Source: Devosia soli (GTDB lineage: Bacteria > Pseudomonadota > Alphaproteobacteria > Rhizobiales > Devosiaceae). Taken from it: a stretch of DNA of 64,000 nucleotides. The stretch lies in the NCBI RefSeq assembly GCF_000970455.1, contig NZ_LAJG01000015.1:33746-97745 (forward strand), read 5' to 3'. A program made the translations under genes and the position numbers. The notes under the pieces are model-generated. The model worked only from the letters and a program-made list of their open reading frames with translations. It made no database searches and had not been told where the DNA came from. Positions 33,720 to 43,191 of this stretch are shown piece by piece (the first letter of the stretch is position 1; every line of letters begins with the position of its first letter).

Positions 33720-35009
33720 ATGAGCAATTCCCCCTTCCCCGGCGTCACCTATGTCAAGGCGCCAGAGCGTTCCTCGATCAGCGACAACGCCCCGGTCGAG
33801 ACCCTCGTCTCCGAAATCATCAAGAACGTCCGCGCCAATGGCGACAAGGCGGTCCGCGAATATTCAGCCAAATTCGACAAGTCCGAACTGGAAGTCTTTG
33901 AGGTCACCGCCGAGGAACGCCAGGCCGCGCTCGACGAACTCGATCCTCAGACCCGCAAGGACACCGAGTTTGCCATTGAAAACGTTCGCAAATTCGCCCA
34001 GGCGCAGCTTGCGACCATCCTGCCGCTCGAAGTCGAAACCCTCCCCGGCGTCCATATGGGCCACCGCGTCATCCCCATCGAGCGCGTCGGCTGCTATGTC
34101 CCCGGCGGCCGTTATCCGCTGCTCTCCGCCCCGATTATGACCATCGTTCCGGCCAAGGTCGCCGGCGTTGACGAGGTCATCGCCTGCCTCCCGCCCAATG
34201 CCCATAAAGCCATGATCGCCGGCTGCGCCCTTTCTGGTGCCGACCGCATCTTCAAAATCGGCGGCGCCCAGGCCATCGCCGCCCTCGCCTACGGCACCGA
34301 GACCGTCCCTGCCGTCAATAAGATTGTCGGTCCCGGCAATGCCTTCGTCAATGAAGCCAAGCGCCAGGTTTTCGGCCCCGTCGGCATCGACCAACTCGCT
34401 GGCCCCTCTGAGATTTTCGTCGTCGCCGATTCTTCGGGTGACGCCGAAATGATCGCGACTGACCTCCTCGCCCAGGCCGAACACGATATCCGCACGCGCG
34501 TCGGTCTTATCACCACCGACAAGGCTCTGGCCGAAGCAACGCTTAAGGAAGTCGAAGCCCAGCTCCAGACGCTCTCGACGGCCAACACCGCCCGCGAAGC
34601 CTGGATCAACTACGGTGAAATTACCGTCTGCGAAGACGAAGCCGCGATGATCGCCTATTCCGATCTCATCGCCGCCGAGCACCTCCAGGTGCACACCATC
34701 GACGCCAAGGCCTTCGCCAAAAAGCTGCGGAATTACGGGAGTTTGTTCATCGGCGAACTCGCGAGCGTCGTTTATTCCGACAAGAACTCCGGCACCAACC
34801 ACACCCTCCCAACCATGGGTGCAGGCCGCTACACCGGCGGCCTCTGGGTCGGCGCCTATGTCAAGATCGCCACCCACCAGTGGCTCGACGAAGAAGGCGT
34901 CAAGCAGGTTGCGCCGCCGGCCGCCCGCCAGTCGGCCAGCGAAGGCCTCGAAGGCCACCGCCGCGCCGCCCAGCTGCGCCTCGATCGCATGCAGGCCAAG
35001 ACGAACTAA
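33720..35009 (+). CDS. HisD-like NAD-dependent alcohol dehydrogenase, paralogue 1
   Basis: 429-residue member of the histidinol dehydrogenase family, a zinc enzyme that oxidises an alcohol to an acid with NAD+. It conserves the metal and catalytic residues: Gln and His in LLAQAEHD, Glu-His in AAEHLQVH, Asp in [14 protein letters not shown], and the late His in [10 protein letters not shown]. There is no histidine operon here, and the gene is under a LacI-type operator shared with a catabolic cluster. It is therefore probably a catabolic homologue like HpsN (sulfopropanediol dehydrogenase), not biosynthetic HisD. A second paralogue lies at 41777. A terminator follows. Confidence 0.88.
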   Translation: MSNSPFPGVTYVKAPERSSISDNAPVETLVSEIIKNVRANGDKAVREYSAKFDKSELEVFEVTAEERQAALDELDPQTRKDTEFAIENVRKFAQAQLATILPLEVETLPGVHMGHRVIPIERVGCYVPGGRYPLLSAPIMTIVPAKVAGVDEVIACLPPNAHKAMIAGCALSGADRIFKIGGAQAIAALAYGTETVPAVNKIVGPGNAFVNEAKRQVFGPVGIDQLAGPSEIFVVADSSGDAEMIATDLLAQAEHDIRTRVGLITTDKALAEATLKEVEAQLQTLSTANTAREAWINYGEITVCEDEAAMIAYSDLIAAEHLQVHTIDAKAFAKKLRNYGSLFIGELASVVYSDKNSGTNHTLPTMGAGRYTGGLWVGAYVKIATHQWLDEEGVKQVAPPAARQSASEGLEGHRRAAQLRLDRMQAKTN

Positions 35010-35013
35010 CAGG

Positions 35014-35041
35014 AAGGCCGGCGGAGACGCCGGCCTTTCTC
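35014..35041. terminator. Terminator after HisD-like gene
   Basis: Perfect 9-bp stem AAGGCCGGC (35014-35022) and GCCGGCCTT (35029-35037) with a 6-base loop, then TTCTCATTTT. It stops the plus-strand transcript and lies against the stop codon of the convergent MmyB-type regulator. Confidence 0.8.
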
Positions 35042-35852
35042 ATTTTGCCAAAAATGTCCGCAGCTTATCGCGGTCCTCCGGCCCCATCGGGTTGAAGACC
35101 ACCAGCCCAAGATCCGGCGCACCATCGACCGCAAAGGTCGTGAATTCGAGGTTCAGCACGCCCATCGTCGGATGGGTAATCTGCTTGCTGCCATCATTGT
35201 GCAACATCACTTCGCCAGATTCCCACATCGCCCGGAACAGTGCACTTCCTGCGCTCACCTCGGCAATAAACGCCTCGATCTCTGGCGACATGCCGATGCG
35301 CATGAGATCGCGCCGGACGCTGCCAACAATCATCCGCGCCAGGCCCTCCCAGTCGCTCAGGTGACCGTATTGGCCGCGCAGAAACAGGTTCCGCAAGAGA
35401 TTGCGTTCCTCCCCTGTCGGTTCGGCAAAATTGCCCAGAACGCCATGCGCCGCGCGGTTCCAGGCAAGGATCGTCCATTCCGGGGACTTGATCAGCGCCG
35501 GATTGTCGCCAAAGGCCTCGAGCACGCGCTGCAACTTCGGCGTGATCGGCGACCGCTCCGCCCAAGCGACCTTCGGCGGGCGATGCTGCGCCAGAAGATA
35601 AAGATGCTCACGCTCGACTTCGCTGAGGCCCAGCGCCCGCGCCAGCCGGTCAAGCACGTCGGCTGATGGCGCGCCGCCGCGTCCCTGTTCGAGCCACGTA
35701 TACCAGGTGGGGCTGACATGGGCGAGCTGCGCCACTTCCTCGCGCCTCAGACCCGGCGTCCGCCGTCGTTCCATCGGCATGCCCAAGGCCGCGGGATCGA
35801 GCCGCGACCGACGCTCGCGGAGGAATGTGCCCAGTTCGTTCGTTTGGTCCAT
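35040..35852 (-). CDS. XRE-type regulator with MmyB-like C-terminal domain
   Basis: 270-residue transcription factor. The N-terminal helix-turn-helix (about 5-70) shows FLRERRSRLDPAALGM, RRTPGLRREEVAQLAHVS and TWYTWLEQGRG. The C-terminal MmyB-like domain, proposed to bind a small lipid-like ligand, has SPEWTILAWNRAAHGVLG and FTTFAVDGAPDLGLVVFNP. ATG 35852 is preferred to ATG 35873 because the latter lies within a palindrome that may be its operator. It is divergent from an SDR gene, a very common genomic pairing in which the regulator controls the oxidoreductase. Confidence 0.9.
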   Translation of the reverse strand: MDQTNELGTFLRERRSRLDPAALGMPMERRRTPGLRREEVAQLAHVSPTWYTWLEQGRGGAPSADVLDRLARALGLSEVEREHLYLLAQHRPPKVAWAERSPITPKLQRVLEAFGDNPALIKSPEWTILAWNRAAHGVLGNFAEPTGEERNLLRNLFLRGQYGHLSDWEGLARMIVGSVRRDLMRIGMSPEIEAFIAEVSAGSALFRAMWESGEVMLHNDGSKQITHPTMGVLNLEFTTFAVDGAPDLGLVVFNPMGPEDRDKLRTFLAK

Positions 35853-35871
35853 CGCCAGCCTGTTAGTCGCC

Positions 35872-35881
35872 ATACCGGTAT
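35872..35881. promoter_or_regulatory. Palindrome in MmyB/SDR divergent promoter
   Basis: ATACCGGTAT, a perfect 10-bp palindrome between the divergent regulator and SDR genes. Candidate autoregulatory operator; short, so modest support. Confidence 0.35.
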
Positions 35882-35952
35882 AAGGTCCCGACTTTTTCGC
35901 CCGTCGTCGCGCGTCTAACTCTCCTGCCACCACGCAACAGGAAAGAAAAGCC

Positions 35953-36864
35953 ATGCGAATTTTTGTGACTGGTGGCTCGGGTTTTGTCGGTTCCGCCGTT
36001 GTTCGACACCTCTTAGCGGCAGGCCACACCGTAACCGGCCTCGCCCGCTCCGACAAATCCGCCGCAGCGCTCGAAGCGGCCGGCGCCAGGGTCCAGCGCG
36101 GCGACCTCGCTGACACCGACATCCTCGCCGCGGCCGCAGCATCGGCCGATGCCGCCATGCACCTCGGCTATATTCACGACTTCAGCCAGATGACACTGGC
36201 CGCAAACACCGACCGCGCGGCCATCTCCGCCATAGGCCAAGCCCTCGCCGGCAGCGACCGCCCGCTGCTTTTCACCTCGGGCCTTGCTGGGCTCGCGCCC
36301 GGCCGCGCCGGCACCGAGGACGATGCGAGCATCCACGCCGCAGGCAATGGCCGCGACTCCGAGAAGACAGCCTCTGCCTTTGCCGATCAGGGCGTCCGCG
36401 TCGGCATCGTCCGCCTCGCGCCTTCGGTCCACGGAGATGGCGACCACGGGTTCGTGCCGACCCTGATCGATATCGCTCGCCGCAAGGGCCTTTCGGCCTA
36501 TGTCGACAATGGCGACAATCTTTGGTCCGCTATCCACGTCGAGGATGCTGCGAATGTTTACATGGAGGCGCTGCACGCCGTCGCTCCCGGCATCACCCGC
36601 TTCCACGCCGCAGCCGATCGGGGCATCCCCTTCCGCGACATCGCGACGATTATTGGCCAGCGCCTGGGCGTTCCAGTCAAATCGATCCCAGCCGCGCAAT
36701 CAGCCGAGCATTTTGGTTGGATGGGCATGTTCGCCCAGCTCGGCATGTCTGCCAGCAGCACCAAGACGCAAAAGCGCCTCGGCTGGACGCCAAGCGGACC
36801 TGGGCTCATCGAGGATCTAGAGACCGGCACCTATTTCGAGCCCGGCCAGCGCGGCCTCAGCTGA
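35953..36864 (+). CDS. NAD-dependent epimerase/dehydratase family (extended SDR) protein
   Basis: 303-residue cytosolic oxidoreductase with N-terminal NAD(P)-binding motif FVTGGSGFVGSAVV. The segment FTSGLAGLAPG occupies the active-site strand, and WSAIHVEDAANVYMEAL is typical of extended SDRs. The usual YxxxK pair is not evident (the position reads RDSEKTAS), so the chemistry may be atypical. AGGAAAG precedes the ATG. It is divergent from its presumed MmyB-type regulator. The last 8 bases overlap the convergent RraA-like gene. It does not carry the LacI operator and is probably unrelated to that regulon. Confidence 0.9.
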   Translation: MRIFVTGGSGFVGSAVVRHLLAAGHTVTGLARSDKSAAALEAAGARVQRGDLADTDILAAAAASADAAMHLGYIHDFSQMTLAANTDRAAISAIGQALAGSDRPLLFTSGLAGLAPGRAGTEDDASIHAAGNGRDSEKTASAFADQGVRVGIVRLAPSVHGDGDHGFVPTLIDIARRKGLSAYVDNGDNLWSAIHVEDAANVYMEALHAVAPGITRFHAAADRGIPFRDIATIIGQRLGVPVKSIPAAQSAEHFGWMGMFAQLGMSASSTKTQKRLGWTPSGPGLIEDLETGTYFEPGQRGLS

Positions 36865-37558
36865 TCTTGTCGGCCTCGAGCCATGCTGCGCGGAGCTTTT
36901 CAACTGTAAAGCCTGGCGCCCGTGCAGCCGTCAAAATCGGCACTTCCTTGCGCATAACGACATCGATAGCCCAAGGCATCCGCTCGATATGCTCAGCGGG
37001 AATGATCACACCGCCATGACGATCCGCATGGATGAGGTCGTCAGGCCGCACGCTCATGCCAAACACCGTGACGGGGCAATCGAGCTCCGTCACATGCACG
37101 AATGCGTGGCTCGGACCGATGGCGCCGGCGATCACCTGATAGCCTTCGTCGAGCATGCCAAGATCGCGCAAGACGCCATTGGTCACGGTGCCAGCAACGC
37201 CAAGCCCCTTGTGCTGGGCCACCTGCATCTCACCCCAGAACCCGCCGATCACATGGGGCCAGTCGGTATCTTCGATGACGGCCACGGTCGGCCCTTCGCC
37301 GCCCGAGACATATTCGTAGTACTGCATGCGCAGCGCCCGCACCTCGGCCGCCGGCTTCTGTGCCGGCGAAGAGGCACGGATCTTTGCGGTGCGCGCAAAA
37401 CCAACAACGGGAGCCAGGCTGGGATCGGCGCAAACCACCGGATGCTTGGTGAAACCCTCGGCGGTGCGGCCGCCCATGACGTGCTCAAGTGCGTTGCACA
37501 CAGTTGGCGTATCCGCCTTGCGCAGGGCGGCCAGCGCCTCGGGTGAAATCTTTGCCAT
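36857..37558 (-). CDS. RraA / HMG-aldolase family protein
   Basis: 233-residue member of the RraA-like family, which includes 4-hydroxy-4-methyl-2-oxoglutarate/4-carboxy-4-hydroxy-2-oxoadipate aldolases, oxaloacetate decarboxylases and the RNase E inhibitor RraA. Seen are GVAGTVTNGVLRDLGML with the conserved Arg-Asp pair, AGAIGPSHAFVHV, and the late DLIHADRHGGVIIP typical of the family. ATG 37558 with GGAGG upstream is the start. It lies downstream of the MetE-like gene, 117 bases away across two hairpins, and probably shares its LacI-controlled transcript. A metal-dependent C-C lyase role in the pathway is likely. Confidence 0.88.
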   Translation of the reverse strand: MAKISPEALAALRKADTPTVCNALEHVMGGRTAEGFTKHPVVCADPSLAPVVGFARTAKIRASSPAQKPAAEVRALRMQYYEYVSGGEGPTVAVIEDTDWPHVIGGFWGEMQVAQHKGLGVAGTVTNGVLRDLGMLDEGYQVIAGAIGPSHAFVHVTELDCPVTVFGMSVRPDDLIHADRHGGVIIPAEHIERMPWAIDVVMRKEVPILTAARAPGFTVEKLRAAWLEADKIS

Positions 37559-37588
37559 CTGTTCCTCCGCTTGATTTGTTGTGTCGTC

Positions 37589-37653
37589 ACCACCCGGCTT
37601 GTCCGAGTGGTCCATGCGTCTGCCAGATGGATTGCCCGGACAGGACGGGCAAT
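37589..37653. repeat. Paired REP-like hairpins
   Basis: Two adjacent stems: ACCACCCGG (37589-37597) with CCGAGTGGT (37603-37611), one mismatch, and ATTGCCCG (37631-37638) with CGGGCAAT (37646-37653), perfect. They sit between the MetE-like and RraA-like genes and resemble bipartite repetitive extragenic palindromes. They may modulate downstream expression. Confidence 0.5.
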
Positions 37654-37675
37654 GACGATCGTAGGAATATCGCGG

Positions 37676-38806
37676 CTAGGCCGCCTTGCTGGCGATCTCG
37701 GCGCCTTCGCTCAGCGCCTTCAACTTGGCCCAGACGATATCCGGATCAACAGCACCAAACCCGGCAAAGGTCGAAAAGCCACAATCGGTGCCAGCGATCA
37801 CGCGCTCGGCGCCCACGATATCGATGAAATTCTTGAGCCGCTGCACGATCAATTCTGGATGCTCGACGAAGTTCGAGGTTGAGTCGATCACACCTGGAAT
37901 AAGCACATAATCATCCGGCAGATCGACATTTTCCCAATCCACCCATTCATGCGCATGACGCGGATTGGCGCCCTCAAAAAGCAGCGCCCGTGGCTTGGCC
38001 TTCAAAAGGCTTGGCAGGATTTTCTTGAGCGCGATGTCACAGATGTGCGGACCTTCGTAGTTGCCCCAGCACACATGCATGCGCACCTTATCGCCTGGCA
38101 CGTTGCGGAGGGCATGGTTCATCACCTCGATATGCTGCCCGGCCGCTTTGACGAACCCGTCATCGTCGAGCTCTTTGTACATCATATGCCGGCCAAGCCC
38201 GAGATCGGGCGCATCGAGTTGCAGGATGAACCCAGCTTCGACGATGCCCTCATATTCGACGCGCATGCCCTCGGCCACGGCTTCGAGATACTCGTCCTGG
38301 GTCTTGTAGAATTCGTTGGGCTGGAAGAGCGCGATCACGCCCGGCGTCGCCGAGTTCATGAACCCCTTGGCATAGCCATTGGCCGATAGCGCCGCCTGAA
38401 AGGCATCGACGTCTTCGCGCAAAGGTTCAAGGCTCTTCACCTTGATTTCGCTGACGCATTTCGGCCGGCGATAGGTCGGCGTGCCGCCCGAAGAGGCTTG
38501 GCGTTTCAGGAAATTGGGAAAGAGCTCAAGGTCGGCCGGCGGGCGGCGCGAGCTGTCGCCGTCAAAACCCGTCAGCCGATCCTTGATATAGGTGGCGTAG
38601 GAGATCTTGCTCATCTCCCCGTCCGACGGCAGGTCGATGCCCGCCGCCTTCTGCCTGGCGACGACGTCGTTTACCGCCGCTGAAATGATCTCGTTGAAGC
38701 CAGCCTCCTCGATCGGGACACCGGCCTCCTTGGCGAACACAAGATCGGTCACCTGTTTGGATCGCGGCAGCGAGCCGACATGGGTGGTGAGGATCTTGTG
38801 TGCCAT
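37676..38806 (-). CDS. MetE C-terminal-like (cobalamin-independent methionine synthase II family) protein
   Basis: 376-residue TIM-barrel protein resembling the catalytic half of cobalamin-independent methionine synthase. The zinc-thiolate ligands are visible: HVCWGNYEG (His and Cys), the Glu in LLFEGANPRHAHE, and Cys in AGTDCGFSTFAGFG. Stand-alone relatives include epoxyalkane:coenzyme M transferases and demethylases of catabolic pathways, so a thiol alkyl or methyl transfer step is likely. The N-terminal folate-binding half of MetE is absent. ATG 38806 with GGAG overlaps the tail of the bicupin gene region (4-base gap). It is part of the LacI regulon via the operator at 39893. Confidence 0.87.
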   Translation of the reverse strand: MAHKILTTHVGSLPRSKQVTDLVFAKEAGVPIEEAGFNEIISAAVNDVVARQKAAGIDLPSDGEMSKISYATYIKDRLTGFDGDSSRRPPADLELFPNFLKRQASSGGTPTYRRPKCVSEIKVKSLEPLREDVDAFQAALSANGYAKGFMNSATPGVIALFQPNEFYKTQDEYLEAVAEGMRVEYEGIVEAGFILQLDAPDLGLGRHMMYKELDDDGFVKAAGQHIEVMNHALRNVPGDKVRMHVCWGNYEGPHICDIALKKILPSLLKAKPRALLFEGANPRHAHEWVDWENVDLPDDYVLIPGVIDSTSNFVEHPELIVQRLKNFIDIVGAERVIAGTDCGFSTFAGFGAVDPDIVWAKLKALSEGAEIASKAA

Positions 38807-38810
38807 GGGT

Positions 38811-39857
38811 TTACTCCGCGGCCTGAGCGGTTGCGAACTGCGGAGCGGCTGGCGAGGCAGCACCGCGGATAACGAAGGCGATCGCGTCGGCAGAGGCCGG
38901 ATTGCGGAACCCATGGACGAGGCCAACGGGAACAGTGAGCGTGTCGCCGGCGCCAAGGATCAGCGAGCCGCCGTCCCAAGTGAATTCCAGCGTGCCAGAC
39001 TGCATGAAGAGCACTTCCTGTTCCGAGCGCGCATGCGCCGGAACGATCGCTCCGGTTTCAAGCTTGAGACGACGCACGGTGAAATCGTGCTTCCAGTGCC
39101 CGACGATCGGGCCAGCCTTGATGCCGTCCTGCCCGTCGACGTCGCCGATGACAGGCGCTTCTTCAACGCCTTCGCCCGCCAGCGGAGAATTGGGATCGCC
39201 CTTAATGTCCGCGGCTTTGATCGCATATTTGGCCAGTTCGGACATGGGCGGGGTCGCCAATTCCTTGAGCTTGGCCTCGTCCGGCGGCAGTTCGAGCTCG
39301 GCGCCTTCCGGAACCTTTTCGCCCAGCGTCGTATCGACGAGCTTGCCGCCCTTGAGCAGCTTCAGGCCAAAATCCTCGGCCATCTTAAAGACGCTTGGTG
39401 CCCAGACCACCTTGCCCGGATCGTCGTGACCAAGAACCACGGCGAGGAAGCCCGTACCCTCGTCGCGCTTTTCAAAGCCGCGGAACATATGGGTCGGCAC
39501 AGTCGCCACATCACCCGGCTCGACATCGAGATAGCCTTCGTCCTTATTGGCACCAAAAACGAAGCGCCACTTACCGGTGTGGACGAGGAAGGTCTCGGCC
39601 GTCAGGTGCGAGTGCTGCGAGTTGACGCAGCCGAAGGGCTGGCGGGCCGCGCCAAAGTTGAAACCGTGGGCTTCCGGAATGTGCACGACCTGCGCCGGAT
39701 TTTCACTCACGCCCGGCCCGATGATGGTAAAGTTCTCTTTGCGGTCCGACCCCGGCGTCCGCGCGTCGATAAACGCGTTGCGCAGGCCCTTTAAGTCCGC
39801 ATAGCGCACCAGGCGTTTTTCCATTTCGGCCTGGGTCCAGGTCTTTTGTTGGGTCAT
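38811..39857 (-). CDS. Bicupin domain protein
   Basis: 348-residue protein with two cupin barrels. The first contains FGCVNSQHSHLTAETFLVHTG, with His and Glu in metal-ligand positions, and VEPGDVATVPTHMFRGFE. The second contains LETGAIVPAHARSEQEVLF and LGAGDTLTVPVGLVHGFRNP. Bicupins include gentisate-type dioxygenases, oxalate decarboxylases and sugar-acid-related enzymes; none of these can be singled out. It is the first gene after operator site B, followed closely by the MetE-like gene. The ATG at 39857 has GAGAGAGGATG upstream. Confidence 0.88.
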   Translation of the reverse strand: MTQQKTWTQAEMEKRLVRYADLKGLRNAFIDARTPGSDRKENFTIIGPGVSENPAQVVHIPEAHGFNFGAARQPFGCVNSQHSHLTAETFLVHTGKWRFVFGANKDEGYLDVEPGDVATVPTHMFRGFEKRDEGTGFLAVVLGHDDPGKVVWAPSVFKMAEDFGLKLLKGGKLVDTTLGEKVPEGAELELPPDEAKLKELATPPMSELAKYAIKAADIKGDPNSPLAGEGVEEAPVIGDVDGQDGIKAGPIVGHWKHDFTVRRLKLETGAIVPAHARSEQEVLFMQSGTLEFTWDGGSLILGAGDTLTVPVGLVHGFRNPASADAIAFVIRGAASPAAPQFATAQAAE

Positions 39858-39892
39858 GATGACATCCTCTCTCCAGTGGCAGGATAGCAGTT

Positions 39893-39908
39893 TTGCATTC
39901 GTATGCAA
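39893..39908. promoter_or_regulatory. LacI-island operator, site B
   Basis: TTGCATTCGTATGCAA, one base from the perfect palindrome, 36 bases upstream of the bicupin ATG and immediately after the stop of the LacI gene. Identical to site D. Confidence 0.75.
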
Positions 39909-39953
39909 TATGGGTCGCAAACGCGGCCGAAGCGTGTCTTGCAAGACATCGTC

Positions 39954-41024
39954 TCAGCCTTTTGCGGGTTTAAAGATGCGCCGGCCGTCAACCTCGACAA
40001 CGCCGGATTTGGGCAGACGAGCCGAGGTGCGCACCACAAGCTCACCATTGAGAATGCGATGCTCGGCCTCGATCTCGCCGCTCGAAATCTGATCCATCAG
40101 GATATTCACGGTCGCCTCGACCATGCGCTTGAGCGGCTGACTCATCGAGGTGATCCCATAAGAGGTCCATCGGGCCGGCCCGACGTCGTCATAGCCCACA
40201 ATGGAGAGATCTTCTGGAATGGAGAGCCCGAGTTCATGCCGCGCAACATCCATCACCGCCACGGCCATGTGGTCATTGGCAACAAACAGCGCATCGGGCC
40301 GATCTGGCTTCGAGAGCATCTTTCGCGCCGCAGCTTCAGCTTCGGCGCGATCATAGTTGCCGACCTCGTAGATGATCTCGGTGTGACCAGCCTCGGCCAA
40401 GCCTTCCTTATATCCAGCGAAGCGATCGCGATTGGTAGACGAGCTTTCAAGGCCCGAAATATAGCCGAACCTCTTGTGGCCCCCGGCCACCAGAAATTCC
40501 GCCACACGCCGCCCACCCTCGCGATTGCGCGTCGTCACGCTCGACACGGCATCGCGCTCGGTCGTTCGATTGAAGAGCACGACCGGAATACCCGCCGCCG
40601 CGCATTCTTCCGAGAGTTCGGATGAAAGAGAGGTAGAGGCCAGCACGATCCCGTCGACGCGATATTGCATCAGCTGGTCGAACACCGGATCGCTGTCGCG
40701 ATCCATGAAGCCGGTGAAGAGCAGCAGCCGGTAGTTCTCCTTGACCAAGAGGCGCCCCAGCTCTTCGAGCACGTCCGGATAAAAGAGGTTTTCGAGATAG
40801 GCCATCACCACGGCGATAATGCGCGAGCGATTAGTGATCAGCGAGCGCGCTATGGCGTTGGGCCGGTAGCCCAGTTCCTTAGCGGCGGCCATGACCTTGG
40901 CGCGCGTCTTTGGGGAGATGGATGCGCCGGGCGTGAATGTGCGGGAAACAGCTGATTGCGACACGCCTGCGCGGCGCGCAACCTGTGACGAGGTCACCCC
41001 CGGCTTTTTTACTCCGCTGTCCAT
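39954..41024 (-). CDS. LacI family transcriptional regulator
   Basis: 356-residue repressor. The N-terminal helix-turn-helix with hinge shows VTSSQVARRAGVSQSAVSRT and KVMAAAKELGYRPNAIARSL. The periplasmic-binding-protein-like effector domain contains VVMAYLENLFYPDVLEELG, VDGIVLASTSL and IPEDLSIVGYDDVGPARW. Four copies of a 16-bp palindrome in this island are its probable targets. Its ATG overlaps the end of the SDR gene by 16 bases, so it is the last gene of the HisD-like/SDR operon and is probably autoregulated through site C. The effector is presumably the imported substrate or an early intermediate. Confidence 0.93.
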   Translation of the reverse strand: MDSGVKKPGVTSSQVARRAGVSQSAVSRTFTPGASISPKTRAKVMAAAKELGYRPNAIARSLITNRSRIIAVVMAYLENLFYPDVLEELGRLLVKENYRLLLFTGFMDRDSDPVFDQLMQYRVDGIVLASTSLSSELSEECAAAGIPVVLFNRTTERDAVSSVTTRNREGGRRVAEFLVAGGHKRFGYISGLESSSTNRDRFAGYKEGLAEAGHTEIIYEVGNYDRAEAEAAARKMLSKPDRPDALFVANDHMAVAVMDVARHELGLSIPEDLSIVGYDDVGPARWTSYGITSMSQPLKRMVEATVNILMDQISSGEIEAEHRILNGELVVRTSARLPKSGVVEVDGRRIFKPAKG

Positions 41025-41773
41025 CCACCATCCACCAAGAGCGCGGTGCCGGTAATCAGCCCCGCCGCCTCCGAAGCCAGGAAAACGATCGGCCCCATGA
41101 TATCCTCCACCCGACCCAACCGATTGAGCTTGATCTTGGACAAAACCCAGGAACGAAAATCAGGATCGCTCAAGTTCTTCGCCGTCAGCTCGGTTTCGAT
41201 AAAGGTCGGGCATACCGTATTCACCCGTATATTGCTGGCACCAAGCTCAATGGCCATGGCCTTTGTCAGGCCTTCAACAGCATGTTTGCTTGCCGAATAA
41301 ACGGCGCGGTTGGGTCCACCGACATGGCCCATCTGCGAGGAGATGTTGATGATCGATCCGCCCTGCCCGCTTGCCTGCAATTTTGCGACGACAGCCTGCG
41401 ACACGAAGATAGTTGCGGCAAGATTGAGCTGCATCACGGCCTGATAGTCAGGCTCGGTAATGCCGGAGATGGCCGAATGCCGCGCCGTACCCGCCGAATT
41501 GACGAGGATATGGTAGGGTTCGCTTTCTTCGACAAAAGCACGGACGGCATCGAAATCGGTGATGTCGATGGCCACGCCTTCAGCCGCAAGACCTGCCGCG
41601 GCCATGGCATTGACGACGTGCTCGACATCTTCTGCCGTCCGCGCCGCCACAGTAACTTCGGCGCCGGCTTCGGCCAGGGCCACGGACGCCCCAAGCCCGA
41701 TGCCGCGCGTTCCCCCGGTTACGAGGGCCCGCTTTCCATCGAGGCGAAATGTCGGCGTCCGGGGCAGGTTCAT
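41009..41773 (-). CDS. Short-chain dehydrogenase/reductase (FabG-like)
   Basis: 254-residue classical SDR that interconverts an alcohol and a ketone with NAD(P). It has the cofactor motif VTGGTRGIGLG, NSAG, the catalytic Ser in INISSQMG and YSASKHAVEG with the catalytic Tyr and Lys, and ends in GTALLVDGGW. It sits between the HisD-like gene (3-base gap) and the LacI gene, so it oxidises or reduces an intermediate of the LacI-regulated pathway. In HpsN-type sulfonate pathways an SDR or other alcohol dehydrogenase often epimerises the substrate before HpsN acts, which would fit this pair (inference). Confidence 0.93.
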   Translation of the reverse strand: MNLPRTPTFRLDGKRALVTGGTRGIGLGASVALAEAGAEVTVAARTAEDVEHVVNAMAAAGLAAEGVAIDITDFDAVRAFVEESEPYHILVNSAGTARHSAISGITEPDYQAVMQLNLAATIFVSQAVVAKLQASGQGGSIINISSQMGHVGGPNRAVYSASKHAVEGLTKAMAIELGASNIRVNTVCPTFIETELTAKNLSDPDFRSWVLSKIKLNRLGRVEDIMGPIVFLASEAAGLITGTALLVDGGWTAE

Positions 41774-41776
41774 GGT

Positions 41777-43102
41777 TTACTCGGCAGCTTTGAGAGGCGC
41801 AGCGGCCGTACCATAAGGCACGTTGCGACCGCCATAGCGCCGTACGCGGATATTTGCCTGTTCGGCATGGCCGACAAAGCCTTCAAGCATCGAGAGGCGC
41901 GAGCCATAGGCGCCGATCGTGGCCGAGGCCTCGTCAGTGGTGACAGTCTGCCACGTGCAGGTCTTCATGAATTTGCCCACCCAGAGGCCACCGGTGTAGC
42001 GCGCCGCCTTCATCGTGGGGAGGGTATGATTGGTGCCGATCACCTTATCGCCATAGGCCACGTTGGTGCGCGGTCCGAGGAACAGCGCGCCATAATTGGT
42101 GAGGTTATCGCGGAACCACATGTCGCGGTCGGTCATGACCTGCACGTGCTCTGAAGCAATGCGGTCGGCCTCGGCGAGCATCTCTTCGTACGACTCGCAG
42201 ACGATCACTTCACCGAAGTCTGCCCACGACTTTTTCGCGATATCGGCAGTGGGCAGAATGGTAAGAAGCCGCTCGATCTCGGCCATGGTGTCGCGCGCCA
42301 GCTTCTCCGAATTGGTGAGGAGGATCGCCGGGCTCGTCGGACCATGCTCGGCCTGACCGAGAAGGTCGGTAGCGCAGAGTTCACCGTCAACGGTTTCGTC
42401 GGCAATGACCAGCGTTTCCGTCGGGCCGGCGAAGAGGTCGATGCCGACGCGCCCATAAAGCTGGCGCTTGGCTTCCGCAACAAAGGCATTGCCCGGGCCG
42501 ACCAGCATATCAACCGGCGAAATGCTCTCGGTGCCGATCGCCATCGCGCCAATCGCCTGAATACCGCCGAGCACATAAATCTCGTCGGCACCTGCCATGG
42601 CCTGCGCGGCAACGATCGCCGGCGCGGGCTTGCCATTGAAGGGCGGCGCACAGGTGATGACGCGCGGGCAGCCCGCGACCTTGGCTGTGAGCACAGACAT
42701 ATGGGCCGAGGCCAAGAGCGGATACTTGCCGCCTGGCACATAGCAACCCACGGCCGAAATCGGCACATGCTTATGCCCCAGCGTTACACCCGGCATGGTC
42801 TCGACTTCGAGGTCAAGCATCGTCTCCTTCTGCTTCTGCGCGAAATTGCGAACCTGCTTCTGGGCGAACTCGATGTCGTGCAGGTCCTGATCGGTCAACT
42901 GCGCCTTGCAGTCGTCGATCTCTTTCTGGCTCAGCCGGAAGTCGGGACGGTCCCACTTGTCGAACTTTTGCGAAAGCTCCCGCACGGCTTCGTCGCCGCG
43001 CTTTTCGATATCGCCCAAAATTCCTTCGACGGTTGCGCGAACCTGACGATCCGCCTCCGCCCGCTCCTCGACATCCTTACCGCGCTTGAGCCAAACTGGC
43101 AT
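41777..43102 (-). CDS. HisD-like dehydrogenase, HpsN-type, paralogue 2
   Basis: 441-residue histidinol-dehydrogenase-family protein. The N-terminus [20 protein letters not shown] and the spacing of [19 protein letters not shown] resemble HpsN, the sulfopropanediol 3-dehydrogenase, more than biosynthetic HisD. Metal and catalytic residues are present: [29 protein letters not shown] and [10 protein letters not shown]. The ATG at 43102 is preceded by GAGGAG; an upstream start at 43132 is less likely. It begins an operon with the SDR and LacI genes, behind operator site C. The substrate may be a sulfonated or otherwise modified diol, but this is not proven. Confidence 0.88.
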   Translation of the reverse strand: MPVWLKRGKDVEERAEADRQVRATVEGILGDIEKRGDEAVRELSQKFDKWDRPDFRLSQKEIDDCKAQLTDQDLHDIEFAQKQVRNFAQKQKETMLDLEVETMPGVTLGHKHVPISAVGCYVPGGKYPLLASAHMSVLTAKVAGCPRVITCAPPFNGKPAPAIVAAQAMAGADEIYVLGGIQAIGAMAIGTESISPVDMLVGPGNAFVAEAKRQLYGRVGIDLFAGPTETLVIADETVDGELCATDLLGQAEHGPTSPAILLTNSEKLARDTMAEIERLLTILPTADIAKKSWADFGEVIVCESYEEMLAEADRIASEHVQVMTDRDMWFRDNLTNYGALFLGPRTNVAYGDKVIGTNHTLPTMKAARYTGGLWVGKFMKTCTWQTVTTDEASATIGAYGSRLSMLEGFVGHAEQANIRVRRYGGRNVPYGTAAAPLKAAE

Positions 43103-43133
43103 GGAACGCTCCTCTTTTGGTTCGTTGAGCACA

Positions 43134-43149
43134 CTGAATACGTATGCAA
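43134..43149. promoter_or_regulatory. LacI-island operator, site C
   Basis: CTGAATACGTATGCAA, 14 of 16 positions of the palindrome TTGCATACGTATGCAA, 32 bases upstream of the HisD-like paralogue 2 start. It gives the LacI gene, the last of this operon, a likely feedback loop. Confidence 0.7.
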
Positions 43150-43191
43150 TTACTCACTAGACGATGTAGTCGACAGCGACTTTCGCCGCAT

